This document shows positions 23,040-34,080 of a stretch of 64,000 nt of DNA, one piece after another. The DNA comes from Codonopsis lanceolata (lineage: Eukaryota; Streptophyta; Magnoliopsida; Asterales; Campanulaceae). Each line of letters opens with the position of its first letter. Position 1 is the first letter of the stretch. The stretch is taken from contig CM028377.1 in NCBI GenBank assembly GCA_013146195.2, positions 179,406,465-179,470,464 of the forward strand. Direction: 5' to 3'. The position numbers were made by a program, and so were the translations under genes. A model generated the notes under the pieces. The model did no database searches. It saw nothing but the letters and a program-made list of their open reading frames with translations, and had not been told where the DNA came from.

Positions 23040-23256
23040 TGTTAGAGAATAATATCTTTTAATTATTCTTGTTGATTTGTATTGAGTTATTAGTGGTAAT
23101 TACCTTGTAGAATTCTTTCCAATTGTATTACCTTCCTTGTATAGGTTTCTTGTATCCTACTCCTAGTATAACCCTAATTGTAAATCCCCCTATAAATATG
23201 TGATTTATTCAATGAAAAGGCTATGCCATTATTCCTAAACTTTGTCAGTTTCTACA
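23040..23256 (+). mobile_element. Copia 3' LTR
   Basis: 217 bp, 216 positions identical to the 5' LTR. Confidence 0.95.
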
Positions 23257-23261
23257 TTCCC

Positions 23262-24773
23262 AACATAACCTGACGTCATTATTTTCTCTCTCAAGACCAA
23301 TAATATTGTTCTTAGATGTTGTTCAAGCTCCTTCTAAAACATAGAGTCAAACCCAAGTCATCCTCAATGAACTGAGTCAAACACCAATCGAAAACTCTTT
23401 AAAGTCTTAATTCATTAAATCTTTAAATGTAGCCAGGGTCTTCAAAAGTCACTACCAAAAACTCAAGTTCCCTTGTCCTAAAAGTAAACAACCAATTGTC
23501 ATACCCAAAATTATGCCAAAATCTTGAAGGCTTAAAGGAACCAAATCAATATCCATCTTTCTACCCTCAAACTCAAAAGTCAAGATCCCAATACTAAGAT
23601 TACTAAAATGGACATCATAGTCAACATTTAGGATCAACTTCCTAATTCTAAGGTGATGAGTTTTATAAACCATACAAGTGTGACAGAGTATGAAGCATTA
23701 GGATTAATTAAAGCTTAATCGTTGTAAAGGCAAAATAACCTGACGCCTACCACTACGTCATGGTCACCTAAGTATACATGAGTAGCGAGATGTTACTATA
23801 CGTGATAGGGTACAAACTTGCTATCTATCGCTTTCTAGATAGGAATGGTGCATTTCCACTACACTTATCCTAACAAAGTATGATTAGGCTTTTCTACCAA
23901 TTCTCAATCTTGTATTTGCATACCTTGTGTGCAATGAACCAATACATAAATCAAAGCAACACATATTATAAAATAATTTTCTTCAAAGAATATAACTAGA
24001 TCTCTTTAACTTCAAAATTCAATTAGAAGTCTTAATATTCGAGAGCTTCTAACTCAACTTCTCCACTTCTTGATCAAATTCTTTCATTAAAGTCTTATTC
24101 CCCGACACTTTCTAGAATGACATCAGAATAGCACCATAGAAGCAATAATTAATAACCAATAAATTATTTAAATAAGCACATATCCACTATAAATTTTGGC
24201 TACACACATAAATGACACCAAATAGACTAAATTTAAAAAATTCCAATATCGCCGGATAAGCTCATGAGATGCGTTTCCTTCTATCTACATCTTATATCCT
24301 AACAAAATATTTGTCAATCAGTTGTGACCACTAAAATGGACTTCTAATGTTCTTAACAAGATAGATACGTCAATACTTGAAGAAATCAAATATTAAATCA
24401 AACGATATTCCGCGAGGCACGCTCATATACAAAGATATTATTTTTTTAAATAGTATAACTAAAAATCATAGATCTCGAAATTCAAAACATAAATCTCATC
24501 GTTTCCTTGGCATGAAAAAGGATGGTGGTCAACTTATCTTTCTAGCGGTGCTTATAAGTCTAGCCATCGTATAAATACCCAACAGCTACATAAATCCCAA
24601 AGAAGTCATTCAATAGTAAAACTAACATATAATATCATGAACTAAATACTATAATCATAAACTTAATGCTACAGGGTAACTAATAGTATAAACAAAATTA
24701 TAATCTTATACTACGATCAATTCCTAATTCTATCAATTTCTAAATCTTAAGACCCTTCGAATCTGGAGCCTAA
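23262..24773 (-). other. Gypsy internal region, heavily degraded
   Basis: Apart from the protease remnant at 23452-23673, no gag, RT or integrase motif survives. RT and integrase sequences expected nearer 18.5-19.5 kb are also not recognisable, so most of pol was deleted or mutated beyond recognition before the Copia insertion. Confidence 0.5.
23452..23673 (-). pseudogene. Gypsy aspartic protease C-terminal remnant
   Basis: The minus-strand frame contains HFSNLSIGILTFEFEGRKMD, then IDLVPLSLQDFGIILGM. The latter matches the D-F-x-V-I-L-G-M-D-W-L segment that closes the retropepsin domain in plant gypsy elements. The catalytic D-S/T-G is not preserved upstream. The final Asp-Trp-Leu is altered (MTIGCL). 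Polarity agrees with the primer site to its right. Confidence 0.6.
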
Positions 24774-24785
24774 GCTCTGATATCA
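24774..24785 (-). other. Degenerate tRNA-Met primer-binding site of the gypsy element
   Basis: On the minus strand it reads TGATATCAGAGC, one change from the canonical TGGTATCAGAGC, and lies 3 bases from the LTR edge. Confidence 0.75.
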
Positions 24786-25194
24786 ACATGTAACGCCCCA
24801 AACTCGGTACCGACACCGTGGTCCCACAATTTGGTCATGTCACCAATAATCACATCTTAAATCATAAATATTCTCAACTCATAATAGATAAACCTTAAAA
24901 CATCCTTAACTCAAGCCAAAAATAAACTCATGAAAATTCAATACAAAATTAAATACTTAACATGAGTCAACAACTTTGTCAAAGTATGATGATGTAACTA
25001 AACAAAAAAGAGTGTGAAGGGGTGAGCGAACAATGCTCAGTAAGTTCATATACAACCCCTCCGGTTACTAAGGAGGAGTTGATCAGAATCAAATTGCGGA
25101 TAAATAAATCAAGTAATTCAAAATCCATTGTTCAAAATCGATAAGCGGAAGTAGTTATCAAATGTCAATTTAAAGAATCGAGAATCCAAACGAA

Positions 25195-25405
25195 AGATAA
25201 GTATACAATAGATGACTCGAGTAATCAATTGTCACCAACCGCCCCATACCGACTGAAGACAACAAATTACTCACAAAATATTTATATATACAAGATTCCA
25301 AGTGAAAGGTAAAAATGCAACAAGTAGACTCGAGTAGCCAATTGTCATCAACCGTCTCATACCGGCTGAGGAGAATAGATTACTCACAAAATCTCATGAT
25401 CACAT
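25195..25405. repeat. Diverged tandem duplication inside the gypsy LTR
   Basis: Two segments of about 90 bp share GACTCGAGTA, CAATTGTCA, CAACCG, CATACCG and ATTACTCACAAAAT in the same order (25195-25277 and 25308-25405). Downstream, TTCGATAA recurs several times between 25450 and 25590. Confidence 0.65.
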
Positions 25406-26010
25406 AAGCGAAATAAACATTAACTCCGAAGAGTCACGATAGTGCGATAGTTCGATGGTTCGATAATTCGATAGAGCTTGGTATATTCGGATAGTCATAC
25501 TACTAGCTAGGTGGCATTCGATAAATTCAATTGTTCGATAATCACATCCACTAATCAAGTGGTGTTCGATAAAATCAGTAATTCGATAATCATGTAACCA
25601 ACTTAATGATCATGGTAGAATTTCAAATAATTCAACGTTACTACAAAACTATTCATCGCAAAAATCATAATTTTCATATACGATAGTTATGTGAGAATTA
25701 ACAAATTATAAATAAAAAAAACATGATTTCGAAAGAAATGTAAACGACGAAGTTTAAATACAATTACCGACCTGAAGTCGGCGTACATTTCAAAAGAATA
25801 TCAATATCAAGGAATTTAATGGAAACCTAACAAATGGTACATAAAAGATCAGAGATCTAAAAGAGGTATAATCCCTTACCCATCTAATGTGTGCTGCAAA
25901 GGTTATTTTTATGCGCAACGAACCCACTAACTCTGCTTGCTCGGATCTACAATCAAACGTAACGTAACAATTACTAACCATATAATAATAATTAACCTCT
26001 TTTAAAAGTA

Positions 26011-27204
26011 GGTTTAAATCTCAATTTGGTCATCCTACTTTCGGCCAAAAGTCATTAATCTCACTCTACTTTTTTTTCTCAATTTAATCACTCTACTTGG
26101 ACATAAATATCAAGTTCATCACTCCGTCCAATTTTTTTGTTGAAAACTTTATTTTTTTTTAAAAATCCCAAAATACCTTTACTAATATTTTTAATATAAT
26201 TTTTAATTTTCAATTTTCCCTAATCCAAAAATGCCTAAACAAAAGAAGAACTGGAAGAAGAAGAAGAAGAAAGACTAGTTTCCCTAATCTAAAAATGCCC
26301 CAACGTGAGAATTCTCCACCAAATCCACTCCTACATTCTCACTCACCCACTCACCACCTCCACCTTCTCCTTCTCCAAAATCCTCGCCTTCTGCTCTCTC
26401 TCTCCCTCAAGCCAACCTCCAGCACGCCCAAAATGTTTGCGCCCAAATCCCAAACCCAAACATATTCTCATATAACCCATTCACATCTTCAACCCAAACC
26501 CATCAACACAACCCAATATGCCCATATCCCAAACCCAAATCCATCAACACAACCCATTCACATCTTGAACCACTTGATCAATAAATTTCACCCAAAACCA
26601 AACAGTTTCACTATCTCTTTTGTTCTCAAAGTTTACTCGATTATACCTGCCTTTCATGAGGGATGGTAGGTCCATTCGCGAGCTATGCGGACTGGGTTTT
26701 CATCGAATGGCTTTGTGCATTTGAGATTTGGGAGATCTCCCCCTTCCCTTCAACGGCGGCCCCATCTTAAACAACACTGATTACCCCCTTCCCTTCAAAA
26801 GGCCCAATGCCGCCCTCTGTTTTTTTTTTTCATGTCGGCCTTGTTTGTCTTCCAACATTTGAGACGACAATCTTCATCTGTGTTGCCGGTCGTCTTTGGC
26901 CGCTGAGCTCACTATCGCATGCTCTCTCTCTTTCTCCCTCTCGTAAAAACTGAAGAACATTGTCTTCCAACATTTTATTCTTTAGTTTGAACCCTCATCT
27001 TTTAACATTGAGAGTAAAACCCTTCAACTTAATAAGGGCATTTTGGTCTTTTCAATGATTTCCATCCAACATAATGGGCATAAATGAATCGAGTGACCTT
27101 ATTGAATGTCGAAGCCAAGTAGAGTGATCAAATTGAGGGAAAAAAGTAGAGTGATTTTAATGACTTTTGCCCGAAAGTAGGGTGACCAAATTGAGATTTA
27201 AACC
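26011..27204. mobile_element. Mutator-like element (Pack-MULE) with 9-bp TSD
   Basis: Perfect 9-bp TSD TTAAAAGTA at 26002-26010 and 27205-27213. The terminal inverted repeats are about 90 bp, starting GGTTTAAATCTCAATTTGGT and ending as its complement. They remain alignable to CACTCTACTTGG inside. Length is 1194 bp, with no transposase. The interior is C-rich and coding-like, unlike the AT-rich LTR around it, and holds a PPR gene fragment. Confidence 0.93.
26300..26770 (+). pseudogene. Captured PPR-protein gene fragment inside the MULE
   Basis: In one frame around 26410-26480 the translation includes LQHAQNVCAQIPNPNIFSYN, matching the start of a pentatricopeptide repeat in organelle RNA-editing type PPR proteins. 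In a second frame, PNSFTISFVLKVYSIIPAFH (about 26595-26660) resembles the next repeat. A third frame gives VHSRAMRTGFSSNGFVHLRF. These belong to consecutive repeats of one protein in the usual order, with frameshifts between them. The parent gene is elsewhere, and the fragment cannot make a functional product. Assignment rests on motif similarity only. Confidence 0.55.
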
Positions 27205-27944
27205 TTAAAAGTATCATAATCCAAGAACTACGTATATAATGTATACCCAATTGAACTACACTCCATAATTATAAAATCCCTAACCTAGGGGTTAAGTTGA
27301 TAGTTCCAGATCTTTCATAACAGGAAAACCCCAAAAGTAGTAACTGTGTACCAGAATGAGGACTTGGTAGTCAATTCTGCCACGAGTGAATTCCATTATG
27401 TAATTTAGGCAAAAAGTAATAATCTTATTACAAGAACTCAGAAGTTAAGGGGGTGCATTTGTTTCTTTTCCCCTTCATCATAACATCCCACGCATAGCAG
27501 CCCCATTTGACTACTCTCCACTCTGCACACACACACACACTAACACACCACCAAAGAATACACACTCCAATTTCTTTATCTATTTGACTTTCCCTCTCTC
27601 TCATCTTTTGTCGTCCATTCCACCTCTCTCTCTATTTATATTTTTTCTTTACCCAATACGAACAATTACACACGAAACCATACTCACAGAACACACAAAC
27701 ACCTTCACAATTGATGTTTGCCTTTGCTCTGCTTGGCCGATCTCTTTCTCTTTTGGCTGTCGCACCAATTTTCTATTGTTCTCGGTTACTCTCCTCTCAA
27801 CTTCTATTTATATAAGTAAAACCCTACTAGATTTTATAACCTAATTGAGTCCTAAAGTTGACTAGACCAAAATTTTATTAAAATTAAAACCCATAAAATT
27901 TGTCTTTAATTAAAGTCAAAAGTGGGCTAAGCCTAACCCAATTA

Positions 27945-28218
27945 CTCCCTCCGTCCCTAAATTATCGTCCTTTCCTTTTTCGTCCGTCCCAAAATAATTG
28001 TCCAGTTTAAAACTTAGCTTTTTAGAATATCACTTTTACCACTTTACCCTTACTTTTTCACCATACTTTAACTATGGATCACATACACATACACATACAC
28101 ATACACATGGGCTTTAAAGGAAACTACATATTAAATCAATATAAATAATCAAGTCAATTGCTTTTTTCTTAATCCGTGCGCCGGGTCAACTAGGACGATA
28201 ATTTAGGGATGGAGGGAG
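27945..28218. mobile_element. Stowaway MITE with TA target duplication
   Basis: Ends CTCCCTCCGTCCC and GGGATGGAGGGAG are near-perfect complements, flanked by TA at 27943-27944 and 28219-28220. The paralogous LTR piece at about 18360 reads CCCAATTAATTTCTTAC without the insertion, which is the empty site. Inside is a short ACACAT repeat near 28085. Confidence 0.93.
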
Positions 28219-28353
28219 TAATTTCTTACTAAATAGGTCCTAAGTAATTAAATTAACTCAAAACAACTATGATATTAATTATATAGGTCCAAAACAATCA
28301 TAATATTAATTAACGTGAATTAATATTTTAGCTAAAATCATCGGGGTATTACA

Positions 28354-28834
28354 GAACCATAGGAAATCGACAACACATCTACTTAAGCCTAAACCTTGGG
28401 ATTACTCCTAACTCTTTGTGATCTCTTTTAATTGGCTGCAACACTCCCATTTACCAGCCTTATTCAGCCTCTCTCTCCCCCATTCAACCTTAGAGACTTC
28501 AAGAACAAGAGAGAGAGTGAGTGTGTGTGTTCTTGGTGAGATTACTATGTGTAATCTCACCCCCAATGATCCAGCCATCGGCTTTTCAAGCCAAGACCAC
28601 CGTTGCGAAGCCCTCGACAAGTAGATTACTTCCCTCTGTTGAAAATTTAGTTTCTTATGGGTTTGTTGGCCGAGTTCGATAAGTTACTAAACTTTCTTCT
28701 TTCTCTTTCTAGCTCAAAACGGTGCTACGATGTTAGAGACTTGATTTTTATACTTTAGTTGAATATCATACCATGATATGTTGGGTTTATGTTGGTTTAT
28801 ATGTTGAGAACATATGAGTTTGATTGTTGTTGGG
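28354..28834. other. Noncoding, pyrimidine-rich then AT-rich
   Basis: A CT-rich segment and a GAGTGTGTGTGT run at 28440-28540 look like UTR or LTR-type sequence. No reliable coding exon recognised. Confidence 0.4.
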
Positions 28835-29531
28835 TGATGTGCATGGCCCAAACCCGGTCACGAGCAAAACATAAGCAACCATCATGTGCCAATCACGAGC
28901 TCAATTATCGTGGGACCTACCGACCTAGCGAGCAGAGCTAGTAAGGCACCGAGCAGAGAACATTACAACCCCCATCTAAACCTGGTCGAGCATAGGCCTT
29001 TCCTGCCCGACCAGGGACCATGCCTGGGATTCACACTTGTCAATATCAGATCCACATCATAAAGCTGGGCAAAGCCTTGCTCGCCCGGACAAGCATCGAG
29101 CAGGGGACCTCATAAACTTACTCTCTAAGATAGGTCAAAGGTTTCCTTATCCGAGCAGGACACTTACCATATCTTCTCCTATATTCACGTGGCCAGCCGC
29201 CTCTCACGCCTACAATTTAGGGGTTTCCTCCTAAACTTACTTGGTATCTATAGAAACCGAATCCCACAAGGATTCAAGGCCATGGGGGCCTATAAATACC
29301 CTTCCATAAACCATATTCAAGGTACACATACTTTCTTGAGCCTAGAACCTCTGTCAAATTGCTTTTTGACTATCACATGATACTTACTCCCACGCCGAAG
29401 TGGTTTCGCGGGCCAAGCCTTGCATTCCCACTAAGATGATTTTGTGCTCTTAAATAGGTTCAAGGAAGAGGATCAAGCCTAGATATCATACACATCAATT
29501 GGACGGCCCAAGCCAGATTTTTGCCACATCA
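28835..29531 (+). mobile_element. 5' LTR of a second retroelement
   Basis: Ends TGATGTG and CACATCA are inverted repeats with TG...CA. A TATA box (CCTATAAATACC) is at about 29290. Right after the LTR comes ATTTGGTTCCATTACCAGG, a C-to-T decayed form of the TTTGGCGCCGTTGCCGGG primer region common in plant LTR elements. Length 697 bp. No partner LTR is seen in the window. Confidence 0.75.
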
Positions 29532-29616
29532 ATTTGGTTCCATTACCAGGAAAAAAAAGTTTCAAAGCTCTCTTATCAATTTTTCCAGTAGCTTTCCGAC
29601 AAGCGGTATTATTTCA

Positions 29617-29721
29617 ATGGCTAGTAAGGGTAGCAAGCATCACGCCATCGCTAGCAACCACCCGGCTGGAAGCCATTTGGATGGAAAAAACCCACTGCCG
29701 GGTGATCTATCATCGAAAGCA
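29617..29721 (+). pseudogene. Gag-like start of the second retroelement, first part
   Basis: An ATG 86 bases after the LTR opens MASKGSKHHAIASNHPAGSH and runs into the target-site copy AAGCA of the nested LTR. The family of the protein is not certain. Position behind LTR and primer site suggests gag. Confidence 0.45.
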
Positions 29722-31833
29722 TGTGAGGTTCCCGGGAATGTGCTCCCGCGCCCCGCGCGCCCTTGGATAGGGGTGCGCGTACGTACGGATGCGGGACACC
29801 ACTGCTCTCGTTCCACCCTCCCTTGTTTAGGGAAGACGAAATCAAAGTGCGAGAGGAGTCTTTGTCTATATTAGCACGTTGGAATGTGCCTCGGTTGCCT
29901 GAGTGAATTTTGTATCCAATATGGGAACTTATGGTTTTCCATGTCAAGTTATCCCTTATTTCGTGGATAACAGGATATGGGAATGCATTACTCTTCCATT
30001 CCCATCCTCCCCTTTATCTTTCAGGGAAAATAGAGAAGTGCAAGAAAGAATATTGCGACGCCCCCACTATGGATTTTATGAAAATAGCCTTATGGCCTAT
30101 TTCGGATCACTATGAGTGCTTTGGGTTTTCTATGTCAAGTTATCCCTTGTTTAGGGGATACCAGGACATAGGAATACATCACCTTTCCATTCCCATTCTC
30201 CCTTGTTTAGGGAGAAGCATTGAAAGTGCAAAGAAAGATGTTGCGAGGCCCCACTGGATCCAAAATGTTTTAGAGTCGCCACCTTTATTTTAAGGCAAAA
30301 ATAAAGGAAAACCAGAAAAGAAAACCAGAGATTTTAGAAAGCGGGTTCGGAGGCTAAGTTACGAGTTGGGAAGGTGCTAGGCACCCAACTCGCCCTTTCG
30401 ATCTCAACGTTTTTGGTGAAGTATGCTTATTGTCACATTTACTTAGCAAATAAATAAGGTCTTATTTTGACAAGGGAAAATTAAGCAGATACATTCGTGG
30501 CCACATTATTTACGGACTCGCATTTGTCTCTTTCAATAATTACGAGACACACTTAAAAATATTTGGCCATTATAACGGCTCTTTTTAGTATTATTTCCTA
30601 ATAAAATCCGGGCAGCATAACTGCTTATATTTTGATATTGAACCGGATCGGAAATAATACATTTACAAATAAAGACTTTATTGAATAAATAAAGTAAATA
30701 AATACAAACTTATCTAAAAACATTTTGCCATAATAACGGCTACATTTAGTACTATTTCCTAATAAAATCCCGGCGGACAAGCGCTTATATATTTACATTG
30801 GGCCGGACTGGAAATAATACTATTACATAGAAATAAAAGACTTTAACAATAAAAGCTTACAAGCGGCGTAGGGGTGTGCTCGCTACGTCCCTCGGGAGAG
30901 AGAGTCTTTTTTTGTGCAGTGCAGTGCAGTTGAAGTTGTGTGTTGTGTGAATTTGGGCGAGTAAGCGCTCCGAAAGTTACTTTTCGGCCTCGGGATCGGG
31001 CGGGGTATGCTGTTTATTTCGGTTGTTTGTTTGGTGAAAAGGCTGAATTTTGGCGAGTAACGACACGGCTATTTTGGCCTTTCAAATCGGGCGAGCAAGC
31101 GCTGCTATCCACGATTTTTGGGACCGGGAAAAAGGGTGGATACCTAGGCGGGGGCTAAGGTACACTTCTACCGGTTGGATTTGTGTTTGGCGGAGGTTTG
31201 GCAGGGTTTCGAGGCTTTTGTGGTGATCTATCGCTATTTATTTCTTCAGCGTAACGAGAACGCAGAGAAATTTTACGGATGAATTGTGCGCTGAATGAAG
31301 GAGCCGGAGGCCTCTATTTATAGGAGGAGGCTGGGACATCGCTGGAATTTTGAAATTTTATCAACCGCATCAATCGGGTGTACGCCTTGTGAACCGATTG
31401 CATTTACGGCAAAAACTTGAATGAACAGTGCTGGGAGATAGGGTTTGGGCGCCACCTTATGGAGGTTTGGGCGCCATGCCCAAACCTTTAGGTAGCCACG
31501 CCTAAACCTTCTTCTGTGCTTCAATCAGTTGTACACTGCGTTTGAAAATTTGCATTTTGCGGCAGATCGTAGCATGAACAGTGCTGGGGAAAGAAGTTTG
31601 GGTGCCACCTATGGGAGGTTTGGGTGCCACACCCAAACCCTTGGTAGGTGGTGCCTAAACTTCAAACCTTCTCCTTTTTTGACACTTTGGTCCCCTGCAG
31701 TTTGTCCTTTTGTGCATCCTGCTTTGTCCTTTTGCAATTTTGACCCTGTAACTTGACATTTGTTAATATTTTAACAGTTCTTGATATTTTTTGTCATGTC
31801 ATGTATCTGGGGTACGAAATTGGGGTGTCTACA
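29722..31833 (-). mobile_element. Solo LTR, 2.1 kb, with 5-bp TSD, splitting the gag-like gene
   Basis: TSD AAGCA at 29717-29721 and 31834-31838. On the minus strand it starts TGTAGACACCCCAATTTCG and ends CCTCACA. It contains the conserved plant gypsy LTR signature GAGTCGCC...GGTGCTAGGCACCCAAC (about 30272-30395), a minus-strand TATA box (TCCTATAAATAG, near 31315), and two to three diverged copies of a 200-bp segment with TTATCCCTTGTTTA and GGCCCCAC (29800-30260). No internal region remains. Confidence 0.85.
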
Positions 31834-31838
31834 AAGCA

Positions 31839-32172
31839 CCCCGGGGGTGCAAACAAGGAATCAAAGGATGGATGCTTGGCAAGTCAGAATCAAGTGAGCC
31901 AACGAGACGCTCGCAAAGTAATCAACGAGCAGTGGGATCGTGCTCGTGACCTCAGGATTCAGTTGAGCTGTGAGCGAGAGAATGGACAAGATAGCCAGGC
32001 GACCTTGCCCAGGCAGACCCCTGAACAACATGCCGTGACCCTACAAGTGCAAGTAGACTATTATACCAAGATGTACGCACTCAATCAACAGCTGCTCGTC
32101 TTAGGCCATGCCTCGGCTCCAGTTGTTGAGGTCGCGTTGCCCGCTCCCAGCAATCCCATACCTTGTTGCTGA
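31839..32172 (+). pseudogene. Gag-like region, second part, after the nested LTR
   Basis: Open to a TGA at 32170-32172, with SQRDARKVINEQWDRARDL and then a Gln-rich stretch and a C-terminal VDYYTKMYALNQQLLVL. It appears to continue the protein that starts at 29617, but in a different frame, so an indel is present. Function beyond gag-like is not recognisable. Confidence 0.4.
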
Positions 32173-32836
32173 TGGCCAGGCCTCCCAACAACTGTCCATT
32201 CTGAGTAGATGAATTCCCTCTATCGTTCATGTACCATCGGATGTGATAGAGAGGAATGTACGCCCCCTTCCAAAAAAAAAAATGAAACCACTGTTTTTTT
32301 TTTTGTATCTTTGGGAATTGTTAAAAGGCTCATCTTTTGAGCTTCATTAATAATTTTTCCTTCCAGAAAATAAAAGAAAATTCTCTCCTTGTTTTTGGCT
32401 CATTATCTCTCTAATCATTCCGTAGTAATTAGTTCTTCATAAAATATAAGGTTGAACAAAACGAGTTAAATTTGCTAGCGAAACTTTAACTCGGTGATTC
32501 CGTTCGTTCGTGTGGACTAACTTTGGAGGAGAGACGTGTGGACCTCTACGAGTAAATTGGTGTACGAGCTGACAATTGATTGTCTCTACATCTTCATCAA
32601 CCGGAAGCTTTTGGAAGCGTTTTCGGTAAGAATCAAAAACTTTCGTTTTTATATTTGCACAATACGCGCGATCGTTAAATCGCTACATGGTTTTCGGGGC
32701 TATCTTTTTCTATATTGTATACATGTATTTTAAAAAATTTAAAATTTCGCTGCAATTAACCCCGCAATCTAGCAAACCCAACACCACCGTCACCGTCTCT
32801 GTCCATGGTGTTGTTTTGGTAACTCCACTCTACACA
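32173..32836. other. No recognised gene
   Basis: An A-run at 32271-32282 follows CCCCCTTCC. The rest is unique-looking AT-rich DNA with no motif I can assign. Confidence 0.4.
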
Positions 32837-33097
32837 TTACAAAGAAAAATAAATAAAATTATTATTATTGACTATCAAGCTAGTAGTAGGAGTATTACAT
32901 AAAAAATTACTTTGACTGGGAATAGGGTGAGGCCTAAAAGTGTCAATAGTATAGAGAGAAGCATCAGAGATAACTGACGACACAAAAAGATGACAACTTC
33001 CGGCGGTAACATCTTTTCCGTTGCCGGTGACGCGGTCTTGCTCTTCATTATGTATGCTCAAGTGTGGCGTGAGCGAGAACCCCAAACAATCACTCAT
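32837..33097 (-). pseudogene. AIL/ANT-like AP2 factor, first-exon fragment
   Basis: On the minus strand an ATG at 33095-33097 opens MSDCLGFSLTPHLSIHNEEQ. The W-L-G-F-S-L-T-P motif opens many AINTEGUMENTA-LIKE/PLETHORA proteins. Here the Trp is Cys. About 65 residues later a GTAATT donor-like sequence appears (CCAGTCAAAGTAATTT) and the frame ends in AT-rich DNA. No AP2 DNA-binding domain occurs downstream in the window. A TATA-like box and CT-rich leader lie upstream, so this may be a promoter plus first exon left after truncation. The assignment rests on one short motif. Confidence 0.35.
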
Positions 33098-33237
33098 GTT
33101 AATACTATGAATATGGCCCAACCCCCTCCGCTTTTCTCTTTTCTCTTTCTCTATCCTCTTCCTGGGGTGGGTCTCAAACAAATTTGAAAAGTCGGTCTGG
33201 GTGAGTGAATGTGAAATTAAGATGGATGAAAATGGAA

Positions 33238-33245
33238 ATATATAA
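33238..33245 (-). promoter_or_regulatory. TATA-like box upstream of the AIL-like exon
   Basis: The minus strand reads CCTTATATATTTCC about 140 bases before the ATG, followed by a CT-rich leader. Placement fits a core promoter, but no transcript evidence is available. Confidence 0.35.
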
Positions 33246-33400
33246 GGAGCCATAAGATATTGGAGGAGGGAGCATCACCACCGTTAGAAGAGCTGATCTG
33301 ATTAATTAATTAGTAAGTTTGGATTACTTGTTGGTGAAAAGGGAGAATTTAATTCAGAATCTCCTTATTCATACCAATCAGCTCTATTTTCATTTATTAT

Positions 33401-33407
<7 letters not shown>

Positions 33408-33456
<49 letters not shown>
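33408..33456. repeat. (TA)n microsatellite
   Basis: About 24 uninterrupted AT dinucleotides. Confidence 0.97.
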
Positions 33457-33459
<3 letters not shown>

Positions 33460-33780
33460 CTCTCCAAGTTCTATCTCGGCAGTATTGACCACGTCTACTA
33501 ATACTCATCAACATAACTAAAGGTATTAATGTCATTTTCTAAAAAATTAAACGGCAAAATAGACGGATGTTGCAAGAGGGACTAACTGTGTGCCCAAAAT
33601 TGAGTTCAAGTACCAAAATAGGAAGTGTCAAACAAGTTGAACTAAATCAATCAAAAGTGTTGAGTTCAAGGACCAAATTATATATTAAACCATACAAGAA
33701 CTCAAAAACGAGCACGAGACGATGAAAATACATTAGAACTTGATTTATATTTATCAACTAATTTTGGTCCTATGAAATTT
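33457..33780. other. Noncoding, unassigned
   Basis: Contains two similar phrases, GAGTTCAAGTACCAAA and GAGTTCAAGGACCAAA, about 65 bp apart. No gene. Confidence 0.4.
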
Positions 33781-34080
33781 TTTTGATATTTTAAAGTGCT
33801 AGGCGAGAATGATCCAAAATTATCAAACTCGATTATTAATTGAAAACGAGGTCCTAGCTGCTCTTACCTCAACTGTTGTCGTTGAACAAGCATTTATCAT
33901 ATTCGCTACGTTTTGAATGAAAGAAGATCACGGTTGAGCCCAAGAAATTTAGAAAATCAACTTTTGGTGGGCGATTCGGTTAAAACAAGTAAGCGACCAA
34001 CCGAACACAAGACAAGGTAGTTACTTCCAAGAAGGAGGATGACATTGATGAGGATCCATCAACTGAGAGCGATTGAACAA
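33781..34080 (+). pseudogene. hAT transposase C-terminal (dimerisation) relic
   Basis: Split over frames: ALTSTVVVEQAFIIFATF, then VLNERRSRLSPRNLENQLL-like sequence after a frame change (about 33935-33965). These correspond to the conserved S-T-V-A-x-E-x-A-F-S and R-S-x-L-x-P of the hAT dimerisation domain (Ac/RICESLEEPER type). Frameshifts and stops make it inactive. Confidence 0.55.

Larger units (their letters stand above)
19554..23256 (+). mobile_element. Ty1/copia retrotransposon with near-identical LTRs and perfect TSD
   Basis: Both LTRs are 217 bp, TGTTAGAGAATA...GTTTCTACA. The flanking TSD is TTCCC at 19549-19553 and 23257-23261. The primer site TGGTATCAGAGC follows the left LTR directly, and the polypurine tract GTGGGGGCA (23031-23039) precedes the right LTR. 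Total length is 3703 bp, shorter than an autonomous Copia because gag and the start of protease are missing. The LTRs differ at one site, so insertion was recent. Confidence 0.95.
24789..28353 (-). mobile_element. 5' LTR of the gypsy element, enlarged by two insertions
   Basis: On the + strand it runs TGTAACGCCCC to CGGGGTATTACA, so its minus-strand termini are TG...CA. Subtracting the MULE with TSD (1203 bp) and the MITE with TA (276 bp) leaves about 2.09 kb. A CT-rich and CACA-rich stretch lies at 27520-27720. Confidence 0.7.
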
